Positions 10,489-19,036 of a stretch of 64,000 nt of DNA are shown here, piece after piece. Every line of letters starts with the position of its first letter. Positions within the stretch are counted from its first letter, which is position 1. The position numbers and the translations under genes are program-made. The notes under the pieces are model-generated. The model had not been told where the DNA came from, made no database searches, and worked only from the letters and a program-made list of their open reading frames with translations. The DNA is from Brevibacillus sp. DP1.3A (lineage in GTDB: Bacteria > Bacillota > Bacilli > Brevibacillales > Brevibacillaceae), in assembly GCF_013284245.2 (NCBI RefSeq), contig NZ_CP085876.1, positions 2,897,001 through 2,961,000 on the forward strand, given 5' to 3'.

Positions 10489-10528
10489 ATTTCAATGATG
10501 AACAAAAAATAAATACCTTTTAAAATTG

Positions 10529-10565
10529 AACCCTCCGGCAAAGAAAGTTGCTGGAGGGTTTTTGT
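10529..10565 (+). terminator. Terminator of the collagen-like gene
   Basis: Stem AACCCTCC / GGAGGGTT extended by GGCAA/TTGC-type pairing, then TTTTTG. Confidence 0.85.
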
Positions 10566-10601
10566 CGATAAATCTTATCCCATGTTATTAAAATCAGGGG
10601 G

Positions 10602-11009
10602 ATTTTACCAGCGAAAAGAGCATCAATTATTGCATTGTCATTAGGCATCGTGTTAAGTGGCTGCAGTACAACGCCAGAGAATAACACGCCAGTTCCATCA
10701 GCTACAACTACCTCATCTGCACCAGCCCCAGCTTCTGAACAGAAGACTATGTAAGCCGAGGAAGTGAGTAGAGGTGATTTAGGGCCTGGTGAAATCGACG
10801 CTGCATCGGCAGGTGGCATAGGATTTGGCAGGTGGGTGACAACTTTAAAGTTCGCGGACATGCCTCCCAAGATTTTGATCCGAGACATATTTACGCTGTT
10901 TACTCACCCAAGTGGTTCTTTTTCTTTTTCAATAAAAAACGGAATAGACGACTATTCCGCCTCTTTGGTTTATTCAGAAAATTTAAAAATCAAGATTGAT
11001 TTTAGATAA
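10602..11009 (+). pseudogene. Decayed lipoprotein gene with an internal stop
   Basis: The frame begins without a recognised start codon, encodes a basic start and hydrophobic stretch ending in a lipobox (LSGC), then a Thr/Ser/Pro/Ala linker, and meets TAA at 10752. The same frame continues open after the stop to 11009 (GDLGPGEIDAASAGGIGFG and on). The likeliest reading is a lipoprotein gene that lost its start and gained one nonsense mutation. An inverted repeat CGGAATAG / CTATTCCG near 10930-10950 has its T-run on the minus strand. The protein family is not recognised. Confidence 0.5.
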
Positions 11010-11050
11010 ACACTGACTTATGATTACTTGCAAAAAAGAGGTGAAACGAA

Positions 11051-12247
11051 ATGAGTTCATCACGCCAAACGGGGATGTTTATTTATCCGTGGGATATAGC
11101 TGAGAGTGGTATCGAAGCTGTGATGCAAACATTGCAAGAAGCCAGGTGCAATACAGCAGTGGTCAATAGCAGTTACCATCAGGGGAGATTTTTTCACCCG
11201 CGAAGCAAAACGTTTCGCAGGCTGCCGTTTTCAGGAGTATCGTTTACGCCTGAATGGTCGAAGTACAACCGTTTGCGCCCGACCGTACACGAGCAAATTG
11301 CACAAGCAGGCATTCTTGCCAAAATGAAAGAAGCTTGTGAGCAGGCAGGAATGGGGTTTCATACATGGTGGGTTGGCCTTCACAATTCTACGCTTGGTTT
11401 GGCTCATCCAGATCTTTGCGTACAAAACATTTGGGGGGATACATACACTTACGCGCTATGTCCTTCGCAGCCTGAGGTTCAGCATTACGCCAAGGCGCTT
11501 TTTAGCGATACGCTTGAGCAGGTAGAGCCAGAGCGGATTTTGATCGAAGCGACCGCCTTTTTGCCGATAAAGCATGGCGAGCATCATGAAGTATGCCTCC
11601 TGCCGTTAGGAGAGTCACTGCAATGGTTACTCTCGCTTTGTTTTTGTGGGGCGTGTACGGAACGTGCCGAATCAAAGAGAATCGATGTCGGAGCAGTCCA
11701 ACAGCTTGTATCGAGGCTAGTCAGTCAAATGGTGGAAGCCGATCGTATCTCGCAAGTATCCGCTGAAGCGAGAGAAGTTGCCTTTTTGCTGCTGGAATAT
11801 CCGGAATTGTATCACTATCAACAATCCCGTCTGGAAGTGGTAGATGGGCTATGGAGGAGCCTGAAGGAAATCGCGCAGAGTAAGGGGACTGCGTTGGATG
11901 GCTTTCCGTCCTCGACACCGTTTTTTGTGAATCAGTCCTATTGGGAAGGGGTTTCGTTGCGAAAAGCTGCCGCTACATTGGATCGCCTCGTTCCGCTCGC
12001 CTATGGAGACAGTGTCGGTGATGTGGCGTATACCTTTCATGCGATCAAGCTTGTAGCGCCAGAAGCTGCGCTGGGGGCAGCTTTCTCCCTACATCATAGC
12101 CAAATCCAGTCAGCAGTCGAGTTGGCAGCGAGGGTGAAAACTGCAGTGGACGCAAGCGCTCAATCGATTATTTATTACAATCTCGGCCTGTTAAATAACC
12201 GCAGGCTGGACTGGATCAGACAGGCGAACCTTACCATAGAGGAGTAG
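11051..12247 (+). CDS. Conserved protein with predicted TIM-barrel glycosidase-like fold
   Basis: 398 aa, no signal peptide. The beginning (MFIYPWDIAESG, then a repeated strand-helix pattern with WWVGLHNSTLG near residue 105 and ALCPSQPEVQ near 140) resembles glycoside-hydrolase-like TIM-barrel proteins of unknown substrate. A pair of close cysteines (CFCGAC near 200) could bind metal. AAAGAGGTG lies 8 bases before the ATG and a strong terminator follows, so it is a single-gene unit. The function is not established; the fold call is an inference from sequence texture. Confidence 0.6.
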   Translation: MSSSRQTGMFIYPWDIAESGIEAVMQTLQEARCNTAVVNSSYHQGRFFHPRSKTFRRLPFSGVSFTPEWSKYNRLRPTVHEQIAQAGILAKMKEACEQAGMGFHTWWVGLHNSTLGLAHPDLCVQNIWGDTYTYALCPSQPEVQHYAKALFSDTLEQVEPERILIEATAFLPIKHGEHHEVCLLPLGESLQWLLSLCFCGACTERAESKRIDVGAVQQLVSRLVSQMVEADRISQVSAEAREVAFLLLEYPELYHYQQSRLEVVDGLWRSLKEIAQSKGTALDGFPSSTPFFVNQSYWEGVSLRKAAATLDRLVPLAYGDSVGDVAYTFHAIKLVAPEAALGAAFSLHHSQIQSAVELAARVKTAVDASAQSIIYYNLGLLNNRRLDWIRQANLTIEE

Positions 12248-12260
12248 ATATGCTCATAAC

Positions 12261-12294
12261 AAAAAAGACCCACGGAACTTCGCGGGTCTTTTTT
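12261..12294 (+). terminator. Rho-independent terminator
   Basis: AAAAAAGACCC / GGGTCTTTTTT stem around a short loop; works in either direction. Confidence 0.9.
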
Positions 12295-12532
12295 ACATGT
12301 GTGAAACTGATGGACTGGAAAATCATACTTCAGTCCGACGCGCTTTCATAAAAAATGGTATGATTGTCATAGCAAAGAGGAAAACAGTTTGGTTCAGATT
12401 CTATTTGACCGGCAAATTAATCCTGCTTACAATAATATGATCGTTACCGTTTATGTAAAAACCGTCGAGTCGTTTTTCTAGAACAGCAGTTCTTGTCAAA
12501 AAGGGCGAAGACGTAAGGAAGGGAACAAAGGC

Positions 12533-13318
12533 GTGATTGTTACGACAGGACTTGAGCCTGGTGAAGAAACCTTGCGTCACGCAGCCGAATTGGCTAGTAC
12601 ATTGGGGCTACAGGTTGTGAATCGACGCGATTTTTCATTGGGTCAAATGCGCAAGCGATATGGGGTAGAAGAAGTATTGGTGGTTTCCGCTCTCGGAGCA
12701 CGTTTGGAAGTGCCGGGGAAAAAACCATTCTTTTTTCATCCGAACACATCTGCTTTTCGTATAAAGCGGCTTATGCGCGGCGATACTGATACTATGCTTG
12801 TTGCTTGCCAAATTCATCCAGGGGATGAAGTGCTGGATGCAACCTTAGGTTTGGGTGCTGATGCTATTGTATTTTCTCATGCGATTGGCGCAAATGGGAA
12901 AGTCGTTGGCATCGAATCTGAGCGATTGTTAGCTATCTTGGTAGAAGATGGACTGCGGCATTGGTCATCCGATGCGGAAGAATTAGAGCAAGCCATGCGC
13001 CGTATTGAGGTACGATGTGGCGACCATCTAGAAGTACTGAGAGGACTGCCTACACGTTCCTTCGACGTCGTTTATTTCGATCCCATGTTCGAGATAACTG
13101 TACAAAGCTCGTCGGGGATCGCCGGAGTCCGGGAGCTCGCCAATCCAGATGCTCTTTCAGAAGAGGCTGTTTTGGAAGCGCAGCGAGTTGCGAGAAAACG
13201 TGTGGTAATGAAAGAAGGAAAAGAAGGTAGGATGTACGAGCGTTTTGGTTTTACGCCGTTTCGCTCCCGTGGCCAGCAGGTCGTGTACAGCTACAAAGAG
13301 ATAGGTGGAGGGGAGTGA
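12533..13318 (+). CDS. Class I SAM-dependent methyltransferase (RsmJ-like family)
   Basis: 261 aa. The SAM-binding motif I is DATLGLGADA near residue 105, and a motif IV-like DPMF follows near 183. The layout, with a roughly 80-residue N-terminal part before the Rossmann domain, resembles the RsmJ/SAM_MT family of rRNA methyltransferases found upstream of miaA in Bacillales. Substrate is not demonstrable here. The GTG start is supported by AAGGAAGGG upstream. The stop overlaps the ribosome binding region of miaA, so the genes are likely coupled. Confidence 0.75.
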   Translation: MIVTTGLEPGEETLRHAAELASTLGLQVVNRRDFSLGQMRKRYGVEEVLVVSALGARLEVPGKKPFFFHPNTSAFRIKRLMRGDTDTMLVACQIHPGDEVLDATLGLGADAIVFSHAIGANGKVVGIESERLLAILVEDGLRHWSSDAEELEQAMRRIEVRCGDHLEVLRGLPTRSFDVVYFDPMFEITVQSSSGIAGVRELANPDALSEEAVLEAQRVARKRVVMKEGKEGRMYERFGFTPFRSRGQQVVYSYKEIGGGE

Positions 13319-13320
13319 CC

Positions 13321-14274
13321 TTGCAACAGAGAGAAAGGCTAGTCGTGATTATTGGCCCAACAGCGGTTGGCAAGACCCAGCTTAGTTTGGAGCTGGCCGA
13401 ACAGTTCGACGGTGAGATCATTTCCGGAGATTCCATGCAAGTATACCGTGGAATGGATATTGGCACCGCAAAAGCAGAGCCTGAGGAACTTGCGAGCATA
13501 CCGCATCACCTCATTGATATTAAAAATCCAGACGAAGAATACTCTGTCGCGATGTTTCAGGAAAGTGCCGCAGCGCTGATTACAGACATCAACCAACGTG
13601 GCAAACTTCCGTTTATCGTCGGCGGGACAGGTCTGTACATAGAATCGGTTACCCATCGATTTCAGTTTTCCACCACTTCTCAAGACCCTGAGTTCCGTGA
13701 TCGTCTGCAAAGATTGGCTGACAGCGAAGGCGTGGAAGCACTGCACGCCAGACTGGCCGGCGTCGATCCGATTACAGCCGAACGCTTGCATCCCAATGAT
13801 GTAAAGCGGGTGATACGCGCATTGGAGATTTATGAAAGCAGCGGGTACAAAATGTCCGACTTTCAGCTACGGGCGCAGCATTCACCTTATGATTTGGTGA
13901 TGATCGGTCTCACGATGGACCGCGCAAAGCTGTACGAACGAATCAACCACCGGGTCGAACTCATGATCGAAGCGGGACTGGTTGAGGAAGTGAGGGGGCT
14001 CTTAGATGCTGGCTACGACGCGTCACTCGTCTCCATGCAAGGCTTGGGGTACAAGGAGCTCATCCCTTATCTGTATGGAGAAATCACGCTAGAAAAAGCA
14101 GTGAACGACATACAGCAGCGAACGCGACATTTTGCAAAACGCCAGCTTTCTTGGTTCCGGCGCATGGCAGAAATTCAATGGTTTGACATGACTGATCCGG
14201 CCGAACAGAGGAATAACGTGGAAACTATCAAGCGAATATTGGCAGGAAAGTTTCAACAATTGCCGAATATATAA
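13321..14274 (+). CDS. miaA: tRNA dimethylallyltransferase MiaA
   Basis: Adds the dimethylallyl group to A37, making the substrate of MiaB. The P-loop GPTAVGKT lies near residue 11, followed by the conserved GDSMQVYRGMDIGTAK-type segment and GGTGLYIE near 102. About 317 aa, normal length. The TTG at 13321 is chosen because GGTGGAGGGGAG ends 5-8 bases upstream; the GTG at 13315 lies inside that site. hfq follows, as in B. subtilis. Confidence 0.97.
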   Translation: MQQRERLVVIIGPTAVGKTQLSLELAEQFDGEIISGDSMQVYRGMDIGTAKAEPEELASIPHHLIDIKNPDEEYSVAMFQESAAALITDINQRGKLPFIVGGTGLYIESVTHRFQFSTTSQDPEFRDRLQRLADSEGVEALHARLAGVDPITAERLHPNDVKRVIRALEIYESSGYKMSDFQLRAQHSPYDLVMIGLTMDRAKLYERINHRVELMIEAGLVEEVRGLLDAGYDASLVSMQGLGYKELIPYLYGEITLEKAVNDIQQRTRHFAKRQLSWFRRMAEIQWFDMTDPAEQRNNVETIKRILAGKFQQLPNI

Positions 14275-14303
14275 CATACAAGTCCTTTTAGGGGGTAGTG
14301 TAC

Positions 14304-14543
14304 ATGAAACAGACGATCAACATTCAAGATACGTTCTTGAATCATTTGCGGAAAGAAAACATCGCGGTTACCATTTACCTTGTGAACGGATTTCAATTGC
14401 GCGGGTATATTAAAGCATTCGATAATTTCACGATTGTGATTGATAGCGAAGGCAAGCAACAATTAGTATACAAGCATGCGATCTCCACTTTCACTCCGCA
14501 ACGCCCTGTATCGCTCATGTCTCAAGAGAACAACCAACAGTAA
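14304..14543 (+). CDS. hfq: RNA chaperone Hfq
   Basis: 79-aa Sm-like protein. The Sm1 and Sm2 motifs are visible ([18 protein letters not shown] and YKHAISTF), preceded by the N-terminal helix [11 protein letters not shown]. It forms hexamers that bind small RNAs. ATG at 14304 follows TTTAGGGGGTAG. The gene sits directly downstream of miaA, the usual arrangement. Confidence 0.97.
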   Translation: MKQTINIQDTFLNHLRKENIAVTIYLVNGFQLRGYIKAFDNFTIVIDSEGKQQLVYKHAISTFTPQRPVSLMSQENNQQ

Positions 14544-14561
14544 GCAAATCAACACCAACAG

Positions 14562-14592
14562 CCAGGATACATGTGATCCTGGTTCTTTTTTT
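14562..14592 (+). terminator. Terminator of miaA-hfq
   Basis: CCAGGAT / ATCCTGG stem, 7-base loop, then TTCTTTTTTT. Confidence 0.9.
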
Positions 14593-14611
14593 ATGATCTG
14601 GCGCGTGGGGG

Positions 14612-14737
14612 ATGATTGCATTTTCTGCTGTTTGGTACTCTGGCGCATCTTTTTTCATCAGCGCATTTCTCATCAATCAGAGATGGAAATACCTCAATCG
14701 AAAAAGTATCAATAAAAAAGCCCTGTCGCCGTTGTGA
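14612..14737 (+). CDS. Possible small membrane peptide cut by the IS
   Basis: An ATG after GGGGG opens a short frame with one hydrophobic segment (AFSAVWYSGASFFISAFL) and a basic tail. Its stop codon is supplied by the first bases of the IS. Without the IS the frame would run through the stem-loop into the 3' end of the opposite gene, so it may not be real. Confidence 0.25.
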   Translation: MIAFSAVWYSGASFFISAFLINQRWKYLNRKSINKKALSPL

Positions 14738-14810
14738 AGTGCACCCCTTAAAGTAGACATTGGAAAAACCCCTGTGGTTTACCGATGAACTTTAGGGGGT
14801 GCATTTTTTT

Positions 14811-15107
14811 ATGGCAGCTAAAGGGCAAAAGTTTATGAGCTATCCAGAAACACTGAAAAGGGAAGCCATACGTTTACATCTTGAGGAAAAATGGACGTAT
14901 AAACGAATTACAGAACATCTGGGAATTCTGGACAAAGATCGTGTGAGAAAGTGGATGAGAAAGTATAGACAGCTTGGAGAGTTTGGACTCCTAGATCAAC
15001 GTGGACGTCGGGAGACGTATATTGACCAGGACCGTCATGTTCAAAAATTAAAGCGTGAAAATGAAATCCTAAAAAAGTGTTTGGAAATCTGGGTACGGGA
15101 GGTGTAA
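14811..15107 (+). CDS. IS3-family transposase OrfA
   Basis: 98-aa helix-turn-helix protein of IS150 type; DNA-binding N-terminus with SYPETLKREAIRLHLEEK and a leucine-zipper-like end (LKRENEILKK). The heptamer AAAAAAG at 15071-15077, read A_AAA_AAG in the OrfA frame, is a canonical -1 slippery site that would fuse OrfA to OrfB. Confidence 0.93.
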   Translation: MAAKGQKFMSYPETLKREAIRLHLEEKWTYKRITEHLGILDKDRVRKWMRKYRQLGEFGLLDQRGRRETYIDQDRHVQKLKRENEILKKCLEIWVREV

Positions 15108-15970
15108 GGAAGAAATATCACATGGTGGAGACATTGTCTTCAATCTTCATGGTAACTGAGATTTGTAAGGCTTTAGGTGTCTCGAGAAGCGGATATTATA
15201 AATACCTCTCCACTAGAAAACAGAACAAGGACAAAGCTTTGAAAGAGAAAATCAACATGATCTATAAGCAAAGGAAAGGAATTTACGGCTACCGCAGAAT
15301 TCAAGCAGAACTAGTACGCCAGTATGGTTGTAAAGTAAACCATAAAAAAGTGTTACGGTTGATGCAAAATCTGGGGATTAAAGCAGTTATTCGCCGGAAA
15401 CGTGCCCATATCACCACTTTTCAAGCCATTGTTTCCGATGGACGTGTAGCCGAGAACATGCTAAATCGTAATTTCGTTGCTCAGAGACCAAATCAAAAAT
15501 GGGTAACTGACGTTACCCAATATCGAATCGGAGATGAACGCATCTATCTCTCAGCAATTAAAGATTTGTGTACGCGCGAAATTGTTGCCTATCATATCAG
15601 CTCTCGAAACGACAATGCGCTTGTTCTTCAGACTTTCAAGAAAGCATTTAAAACACAAAAAGACGTGACTGGTGTGATCGTTCACAGCGATCAGGGTCAC
15701 CAGTACACGTCTCATGCATACCACGACATGCTGCCTACGGTTGGCGCCAAAATCAGCATGTCACGACGAGGCAATTGCCTAGACAACTCCTCGATGGAGA
15801 GCTTCTTTTCTCATTTGAAAACCGAAGCTCTATATCCCTATGATATACGAGATGTACAAGATGCTCAAAGAAGAATTGAGGAATATATCCATTTTTACAA
15901 CGAAGAACGTCTTCAACTGAAATTAAAAAAACTGACGCCTAGTGAATTTAGACGTCAGTTAGCGGCCTAA
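15077..15970 (+). CDS. IS3-family transposase OrfB (DDE domain)
   Basis: 297 aa, rve-type DDE integrase. WVTDVTQY carries the first Asp, HSDQGHQYTS the second, and NSSMESFFSHLK the Glu. It overlaps orfA by 31 bases in the -1 frame and is probably made mainly as the OrfAB fusion. It ends 44 bases before the right end of the element. Confidence 0.95.
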   Translation: MFGNLGTGGVRKKYHMVETLSSIFMVTEICKALGVSRSGYYKYLSTRKQNKDKALKEKINMIYKQRKGIYGYRRIQAELVRQYGCKVNHKKVLRLMQNLGIKAVIRRKRAHITTFQAIVSDGRVAENMLNRNFVAQRPNQKWVTDVTQYRIGDERIYLSAIKDLCTREIVAYHISSRNDNALVLQTFKKAFKTQKDVTGVIVHSDQGHQYTSHAYHDMLPTVGAKISMSRRGNCLDNSSMESFFSHLKTEALYPYDIRDVQDAQRRIEEYIHFYNEERLQLKLKKLTPSEFRRQLAA

Positions 15971-16037
15971 CGGCCAGGGTTTTTCTTACTGTCTACGAAA
16001 TGGGGTCTTGACCATTGAAGCGAACAGGGCTTTCACA

Positions 16038-16469
16038 TTACTCCATGCAATGATTATTCGTGTAAATTTGGAAAGTGATGCCAAACTTGTCCTTCACATT
16101 GCCGTATGCTGGGCTGAAGAACGTTTCTTGCAGAGGCATAAGCACTTGACCGCCTTCTTGCAGGGCATCAAAAATCTTATGAGATTGTTCTTTATCATCG
16201 GTCGAGATGCAGATGGTCACTTGATCACCAAGTTGATGCGGTTGTCCTGGAAAGGTATCGGAAAACATCATTTCAGTTTCACCGACGCGAATAGTAGCAT
16301 GTCCGATACGATTCTTGGCTTCTGCAGGTAATGGGAACTCCGGATTTTCCGGCATTTCACCGAAGGTTTGCTTGAACAGCACTTCAGCACCTAGCGCACC
16401 CTCGTAGAAGCTGATTGCTTCATTTGCAGTACCATTCAAAACGATGTAAGGAATCAAACGCAATGCCAT
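16038..16469 (-). CDS. VOC-superfamily protein, PhnB-like
   Basis: 143 aa. The start LIPYIVLNGTANEAISFYEGALGAE and the GRVDDE-poor second half (GNVKDKFGITFQIY) match the PhnB/3-demethylubiquinone-methyltransferase-like branch of the vicinal oxygen chelate fold. Substrate unknown. AAGGGAGATG lies upstream of the ATG. Its terminator has been split by the IS: the left arm follows the stop near 16036-16018 and the right arm lies at 14734-14713 on the far side of the element. Confidence 0.85.
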   Translation of the reverse strand: MALRLIPYIVLNGTANEAISFYEGALGAEVLFKQTFGEMPENPEFPLPAEAKNRIGHATIRVGETEMMFSDTFPGQPHQLGDQVTICISTDDKEQSHKIFDALQEGGQVLMPLQETFFSPAYGNVKDKFGITFQIYTNNHCME

Positions 16470-16581
16470 GTGTCAACATCTCCCTTGGTTTTCATATGAC
16501 CAACTTGTCAAAGCCACTTGCTATTATTGCCCATAATGTGATTGTAATGCACAGAACGTATGTTTGCAAGTGGTAAATTGA

Positions 16582-17814
16582 TCAGGACGCTGATGAACTC
16601 CGACGAACCATGACTACGTAGCAGACAATGGCGCTGATCGTAGAAAGAGCAATGATGATCCCCATTGGTACTGCGGTATATTCGCCGCTGATTCCCACAA
16701 GTGGAGCGACAATTCCGCCGCTGATGAAGGAAAGGAGCCCTTGGAGAGCAGATGCGCTTCCTGCCGCCTTGCTTTGATTTTGCATGGCGAGGGAAAATCC
16801 TGTCGCGCCCACGATCCCTACACTGGATACGACAAAGAAGAGGGGAACAAGCACAGCAATAAGACCAGCTTGAAATAGAATCATTGCCAGAAGGAGGATT
16901 CCGCCGACTCCCGCAATGGTAATCCCAGCAATGAACAAAGAAGTTTCTCTCACTTTACCTGCAAGCTTACCTGTGATTTGACTCGCAATAATAATGCCTA
17001 CACCATTAATCGCGAAAATGAGACTAAACGTTTGTGGAGACACTTCAAATATTTTTTGAAACACAAAGGGCGAACCGGCGATGTATGCAAACATGGCAGC
17101 AGTCACCAGTCCCTGCGCGATGGCGTACCCCATAAAAACGCGATCCTTCAGCAAGGTACCAAAGGTAGTCAGTGTATTGCCGATTCCCGCCTTGGAGCGG
17201 CGCTCTTGTGGTAATGTTTCTGGCAGAGCAAGCAGCACGACTAGGAACATGATAGCGCCAATCAGACCCAGTACGACAAACACGCCGTGCCAGGTAGTAA
17301 ATTGGAGAATTTGTCCCCCCACGATAGGTGCCGCGATCGGGGCGATTCCGTTAATAAGCATCAAGAGGGCGAAAAACTTCGTGAGTTCTGTCCCTGCGTA
17401 CAAATCGCGAACGGTAGCGCGGGCGATAACAATTCCCGCAGAACCAGCAAGACCTTGTACGAAGCGAAGCAAGACGAACGTATAAATAGAGGGAGCTATC
17501 GCACACAAAAAGGAAGAGACCGCATACAAAATGAGCCCGATAATTAAAGGGATTCTTCGACCGCGTACGTCGCTGATCGGCCCTGCGAATAACTGACCAA
17601 TGGACAGGCCGAGCATGCATGCTGTCAGACTGAGTTGGGTCATGGAGGTGCTCGTCTGCAAATCATCAGCAAGCATAGGAAGCGCAGGTAAATACATATC
17701 TAGGGACAGTGGACCAAAAGCAGAAAGTGACCCTAGAATCGCAGCCATCCACAGCCGGCGTGATTTGTTGCCAGTTAGGGACGAGGAATCAAGTTCTTTT
17801 GCTAGATTATTCAC
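16582..17814 (-). CDS. Bcr/CflA-type MFS multidrug transporter
   Basis: 410 aa with twelve predicted membrane segments. After a short cytoplasmic start comes LSAFGPLSLDMYLPALP, typical of the Bcr/CflA drug-resistance subfamily, and the loop motif GPISDVRGRRIPLI near residue 80 (MFS motif A). Expected role is proton-driven export of drugs or amino-acid derivatives. A MarR-type gene lies 47 bases upstream on the same strand and probably controls it. Confidence 0.9.
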   Translation of the reverse strand: MNNLAKELDSSSLTGNKSRRLWMAAILGSLSAFGPLSLDMYLPALPMLADDLQTSTSMTQLSLTACMLGLSIGQLFAGPISDVRGRRIPLIIGLILYAVSSFLCAIAPSIYTFVLLRFVQGLAGSAGIVIARATVRDLYAGTELTKFFALLMLINGIAPIAAPIVGGQILQFTTWHGVFVVLGLIGAIMFLVVLLALPETLPQERRSKAGIGNTLTTFGTLLKDRVFMGYAIAQGLVTAAMFAYIAGSPFVFQKIFEVSPQTFSLIFAINGVGIIIASQITGKLAGKVRETSLFIAGITIAGVGGILLLAMILFQAGLIAVLVPLFFVVSSVGIVGATGFSLAMQNQSKAAGSASALQGLLSFISGGIVAPLVGISGEYTAVPMGIIIALSTISAIVCYVVMVRRSSSAS

Positions 17815-17861
17815 GGCAAGTTGTCAAACCTTTCTCATTATTATTCCAGGAAAGAAGCTTT

Positions 17862-18329
17862 TTACAACTCAGAAGAGGGTTGCGTATTTTGCAAGTAAAA
17901 AGCTTGGAGGTTGCTGTGCATGCGATCGAGCAAGCCACGCAACACATCCTTTTCTTCATCAGAAAATCCGATGAAGCAATTTTCCTCAATGACACGTAAT
18001 ACTTCTTTGACATGCTTGGTAGCCATCCGACCTTTGTCGGTAAGATAAACGCGGGAGATACGTTGGTCCCGTTCATCTGCTCTGCGCTCGACAAGTCCCG
18101 ATTTGGCCATCCGATTAATCATGACGGTAAGCGTAGCAGGCTTTACCCCGATTTTTCGGGCCAATTCTCTTTGAATCATTCCATCTTTTTCAATCAAGCG
18201 CATCAACAGAATGGGTTGACCTGGATAGACGTCGTATTTTTGAATCAGAAATTCTACATTTTGCCGATGCATTTTCATTACATGCGACGCAGAATGGGTT
18301 AATGCGGTTGCATAACTGAACTCCACCAA
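17862..18329 (-). CDS. MarR-family transcriptional regulator
   Basis: 155 aa winged-helix protein. The recognition region reads QRELARKIGVKPATLTVMINRMAKSGLVERR, with the wing DERDQRISRVYLTDKG. It begins as a GTG or nearby codon after a weak site. An AATTAATTAGTTTGCTAATGAAT stretch just upstream (about 18336-18362) has dyad-like ATTAGTTTGCTAAT character and may be its operator. Likely represses itself and the adjacent transporter. Confidence 0.88.
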   Translation of the reverse strand: MVEFSYATALTHSASHVMKMHRQNVEFLIQKYDVYPGQPILLMRLIEKDGMIQRELARKIGVKPATLTVMINRMAKSGLVERRADERDQRISRVYLTDKGRMATKHVKEVLRVIEENCFIGFSDEEKDVLRGLLDRMHSNLQAFYLQNTQPSSEL

Positions 18330-18529
18330 AGTACCCCCAATTAATTAGTTTGCTAATGAATATTCTGTTAAAGACGTCCGTAAGTTAATGCCTTGTCCTA
18401 TTATACAAAAACGATTGATCTTCGTCATGAAAATGATTTGCATTTACGAGCTTTGGAAGGATACGCTGCATTCTTTGGAGAAGTAATGATGTCCTTGAAA
18501 ATCGAATGAATAGGTTAGGTGAGATCAAG

Positions 18530-19015
18530 ATGATCCTGAATGAAAAAATAAAAGCGGCAGTCGTACAATTAACAGGGGTAGACGGGGAAGATCTCGGAAT
18601 CATCTCCACAAAAGAAGCGCTTCAAATGGCAAAAGAACAGGGAGTGGACCTGGTATGTCTGTCTTTGGCTTCGAGTCCGCCGCCTTGTCAGTTAGTGAAT
18701 CGAACGAATTATAAGGAACAGGTCATCAAGGAAAACGCCAAAAACCGAAAAGCAGAAAAAGGCGTAAAAGTAAAAGAAATTCGTTTAAGTGCCTACATCG
18801 AAGACCATGATTACGATACGAAAATAAGACAGGCAGAACGAATTCTTTCATCCGGGGATGCCGTGCAGTTGACTGTAAAACTGGAGAAAAAGGAAGGTCA
18901 GGAAGCCAAGCGATTAATTGAGCAGCTCATCAAAGATCTGGCTCATTGCGGAAAACAGGATAAAGGGATTCAAGTAAGCGGCAAGCAGGTAGTTGCCAAT
19001 CTATTGCCACTCTAA
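18530..19015 (+). CDS. Divergent translation initiation factor IF-3 paralogue
   Basis: 161 aa. The N-terminal domain follows IF-3 closely (ILNEKIKAAVVQLTGVDGE, then LGIISTKEALQMAKEQGVDLV and SPPPCQLVNRTNYKEQ in place of KPPVCRIMDYGKF). The C-terminal domain keeps VKEIRLS..IEDHDYDTKIRQAERIL but lacks the FRGRE-M-AH block usual after KV-V-L. A housekeeping infC normally sits with rpmI-rplT, so this would be a second copy. ATG 18530 is preferred over 18506 because AGGTGAG is 6 bases upstream. Whether it still binds the 30S subunit cannot be told. Confidence 0.8.
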   Translation: MILNEKIKAAVVQLTGVDGEDLGIISTKEALQMAKEQGVDLVCLSLASSPPPCQLVNRTNYKEQVIKENAKNRKAEKGVKVKEIRLSAYIEDHDYDTKIRQAERILSSGDAVQLTVKLEKKEGQEAKRLIEQLIKDLAHCGKQDKGIQVSGKQVVANLLPL

Positions 19016-19036
19016 TGACGAAAAGGGAGTAAGCGC

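Larger units (their letters stand above)
14735..16014 (+). mobile_element. IS3-family (IS150-like) insertion sequence, copy 1
   Basis: 1,280 bp. The terminal repeats are 25 bp and imperfect: left starts TGAAGTGCACCCC, right (reverse complement) starts TGGTCAAGACCCC, and both share ACCCC and GTAGACA blocks. A 3-bp target duplication TTG lies at 14732-14734 and 16015-16017. It encodes OrfA and OrfB with a -1 frameshift signal. Removing it restores a continuous terminator stem (AAAGCCCTGT ... ACAGGGCTTT) for the opposite-strand VOC gene, so it sits in a terminator loop. Copy 2 at 57128-58407 has the same length and identical proteins, which implies recent activity. Confidence 0.97.
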
